Shown: positions 63,135-64,000 of the stretch, piece after piece | Layout: every line of letters starts with the position of its first letter | Numbering within the stretch: the stretch's first letter is position 1 | Assembly (NCBI RefSeq): GCF_030316765.1 | Contig: NZ_JASZYT010000003.1 | Span: 124,001-188,000 of the forward strand | Direction: 5' to 3' | DNA: 64,000 nt | DNA from: Variovorax saccharolyticus | GTDB taxonomy: Bacteria; Pseudomonadota; Gammaproteobacteria; Burkholderiales; Burkholderiaceae_C | Program-made: the position numbers and the translations under genes | Notes under the pieces: model-generated | Seen by the model: only the letters and a program-made list of their open reading frames with translations | Told to the model about the DNA's origin: nothing | Database searches by the model: none

Positions 63135-64000
63135 TCAGGTGCCCTCCTTCGCGGGCGTGCGCAGCTTGGCCTTGAGCACCTTGCCGGTCGGATTGCGCGG
63201 CAGCGCATCCACGAGCCTCAGTTCCCGCGGCAGCTTGTAGCGCGCGAGCCGCGTCTCGGCGAAGGCCTGCAAGGCTTCGAGCGTGATCGCCCTGCCCGGC
63301 TTGACCGCGACCACCGCCACCACGCGTTCGCCCCAGCGCTCGTCGGGCGCACCAATCACGGCCACCTCGGCGATGTCGGGGTGGTCGTAGAGCACGCTCT
63401 CGACCTCGGCCGGGTAGATGTTCTCACCGCCGCTGATCACCATGTCCTTGAGCCGGTCGCAGATGAAGAGAAAGCCCTCGGCGTCGCGATAGCCGACGTC
63501 GCCGCTGCGGAACCAGCCATCGCGCGTGAACACCGCGGCCGTGGCCTCGGGCTGCTTCCAGTAGCCGGCCATCACGTTGGCGCCGCGCACGCAGACCTCG
63601 CCCGCGGCGCCGGGTTCGGTGATCGGCTCGCCCACCGCGTCGATCAGCCGGATCTCGGTGAGCAGCGGCGGCGTGCCGCTGGAGCCCAGCTTGTCGGTCG
63701 CGCGGTCGGGGCTCAGGAAGGTGATCATCGAGGCGGTCTCGGTCATGCCGTAGCCCTGGTGCACCGGCACGCCGCGCGCGGCATAGAGGCGCAGCAGCGG
63801 CTCGGGCATCGGCGCGCCGCCCACGGCCACCAGCCGCAGCGAGCTCAGGTCGGCCGCAGCGAAGTCCGGGTGCTGGCTGATGAAGAGCAGCATCGCCGGC
63901 ACCCCGAAACTGACAGTGACGCGGTGCTCGCGCACCGCCTGCAGCACCGCCGCGACATCGAAGCCGCGCTGCAGCACCAGGTGCCCGCCCGCCAGCAGCG
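63135..64000 (-). CDS. Acyl-CoA synthetase (AMP-forming), C-terminal part, cut by window edge
   Basis: About 288 residues of an ANL-superfamily CoA ligase; the gene starts beyond 64000. Visible motifs are HQGYGMTETASMITFLSPDR, GWFRSGDVGYRDAEGFLFIC, ISGGENIYPAEVESVLYDHP and the C-terminal PRNPTGKVLKAKL with the catalytic Lys. It differs clearly from the ligase at 51188-52759. Probably the first or an early gene of the third catabolic block. Confidence 0.9.
   Translation of the reverse strand, partial: LLAGGHLVLQRGFDVAAVLQAVREHRVTVSFGVPAMLLFISQHPDFAAADLSSLRLVAVGGAPMPEPLLRLYAARGVPVHQGYGMTETASMITFLSPDRATDKLGSSGTPPLLTEIRLIDAVGEPITEPGAAGEVCVRGANVMAGYWKQPEATAAVFTRDGWFRSGDVGYRDAEGFLFICDRLKDMVISGGENIYPAEVESVLYDHPDIAEVAVIGAPDERWGERVVAVVAVKPGRAITLEALQAFAETRLARYKLPRELRLVDALPRNPTGKVLKAKLRTPAKEGT

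Overview
The window looks like a Burkholderiales chromosome, most plausibly Comamonadaceae (Variovorax-like). The basis is high GC, the gene content (argG, murB, prfB with its recoding site, czcICBA, a DUF3348-DUF802-OmpA-DUF2894 operon, LivFGHM-type transporters) and intergenic repeats of a kind I know from that family. This is an inference from protein resemblance and composition, not a database match.

Region 1 (1-about 10000) is the right-hand part of a prophage or phage-like integrated element. Every gene is on the minus strand, most overlap their neighbour by a few bases, and the left end is outside the window. From right to left: an excisionase-like HTH protein, a coiled-coil DNA-binding-like protein, small unknowns, an archaeo-eukaryotic-type primase with a zinc motif, a DUF3987 helicase-like protein, a repeat-rich non-coding block that may be a replication origin, then small late genes and two long proteins resembling virion-internal or DNA-ejection proteins. 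No integrase, terminase or capsid gene is visible here.

Region 2 (10030-26760) is core chromosome: a Spx/ArsC-like protein, a secreted Pro/Tyr-rich protein, ppnP, argG, murB, yajQ, a retropepsin-like protease, a RidA protein, plsY, ybaK, an aldo/keto reductase, an alpha/beta hydrolase, prfB with programmed +1 frameshift, a HAD phosphatase, pepN, fbp, tRNA-Thr(CGT), a decayed regulator remnant, a lipoprotein and a GltS-type symporter.

Region 3 (26841-30913) is a four-gene operon of uncharacterised families. Two of its proteins have the architecture of a MotA/MotB or ZorA/ZorB ion-driven stator: a four-helix membrane protein with a roughly 500-residue helical tail, and a single-helix protein with a membrane Asp and an OmpA peptidoglycan-binding domain. 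This is the best candidate in the window for an undescribed system.

Region 4 (30947-37863) is a czc-type heavy-metal efflux operon (czcI, czcC, a His-rich membrane-anchored protein, czcB, czcA, a His-rich periplasmic protein). It is followed by a secreted intradiol dioxygenase-like protein and an SGNH-hydrolase lipoprotein.

Region 5 (39651-64000) is a 24-kb acyl-CoA catabolic island, almost all on the minus strand. It has two acyl-CoA dehydrogenases of the ACAD10/ACAD11 type, each beside a separate APH-like kinase gene, plus two CoA ligases, a thiolase, a FadB-like bifunctional enzyme, two crotonases, several SDR/MDR oxidoreductases, a complete branched-chain-type ABC importer, an AraC and a GntR regulator. 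The kinase-dehydrogenase pairs suggest catabolism of 4-hydroxy (gamma-hydroxy) acids through phosphorylated acyl-CoA intermediates. Two near-identical 13-bp palindromes flank the GntR-controlled region. A truncated SMR transporter gene marks an old deletion scar at 58.2 kb.
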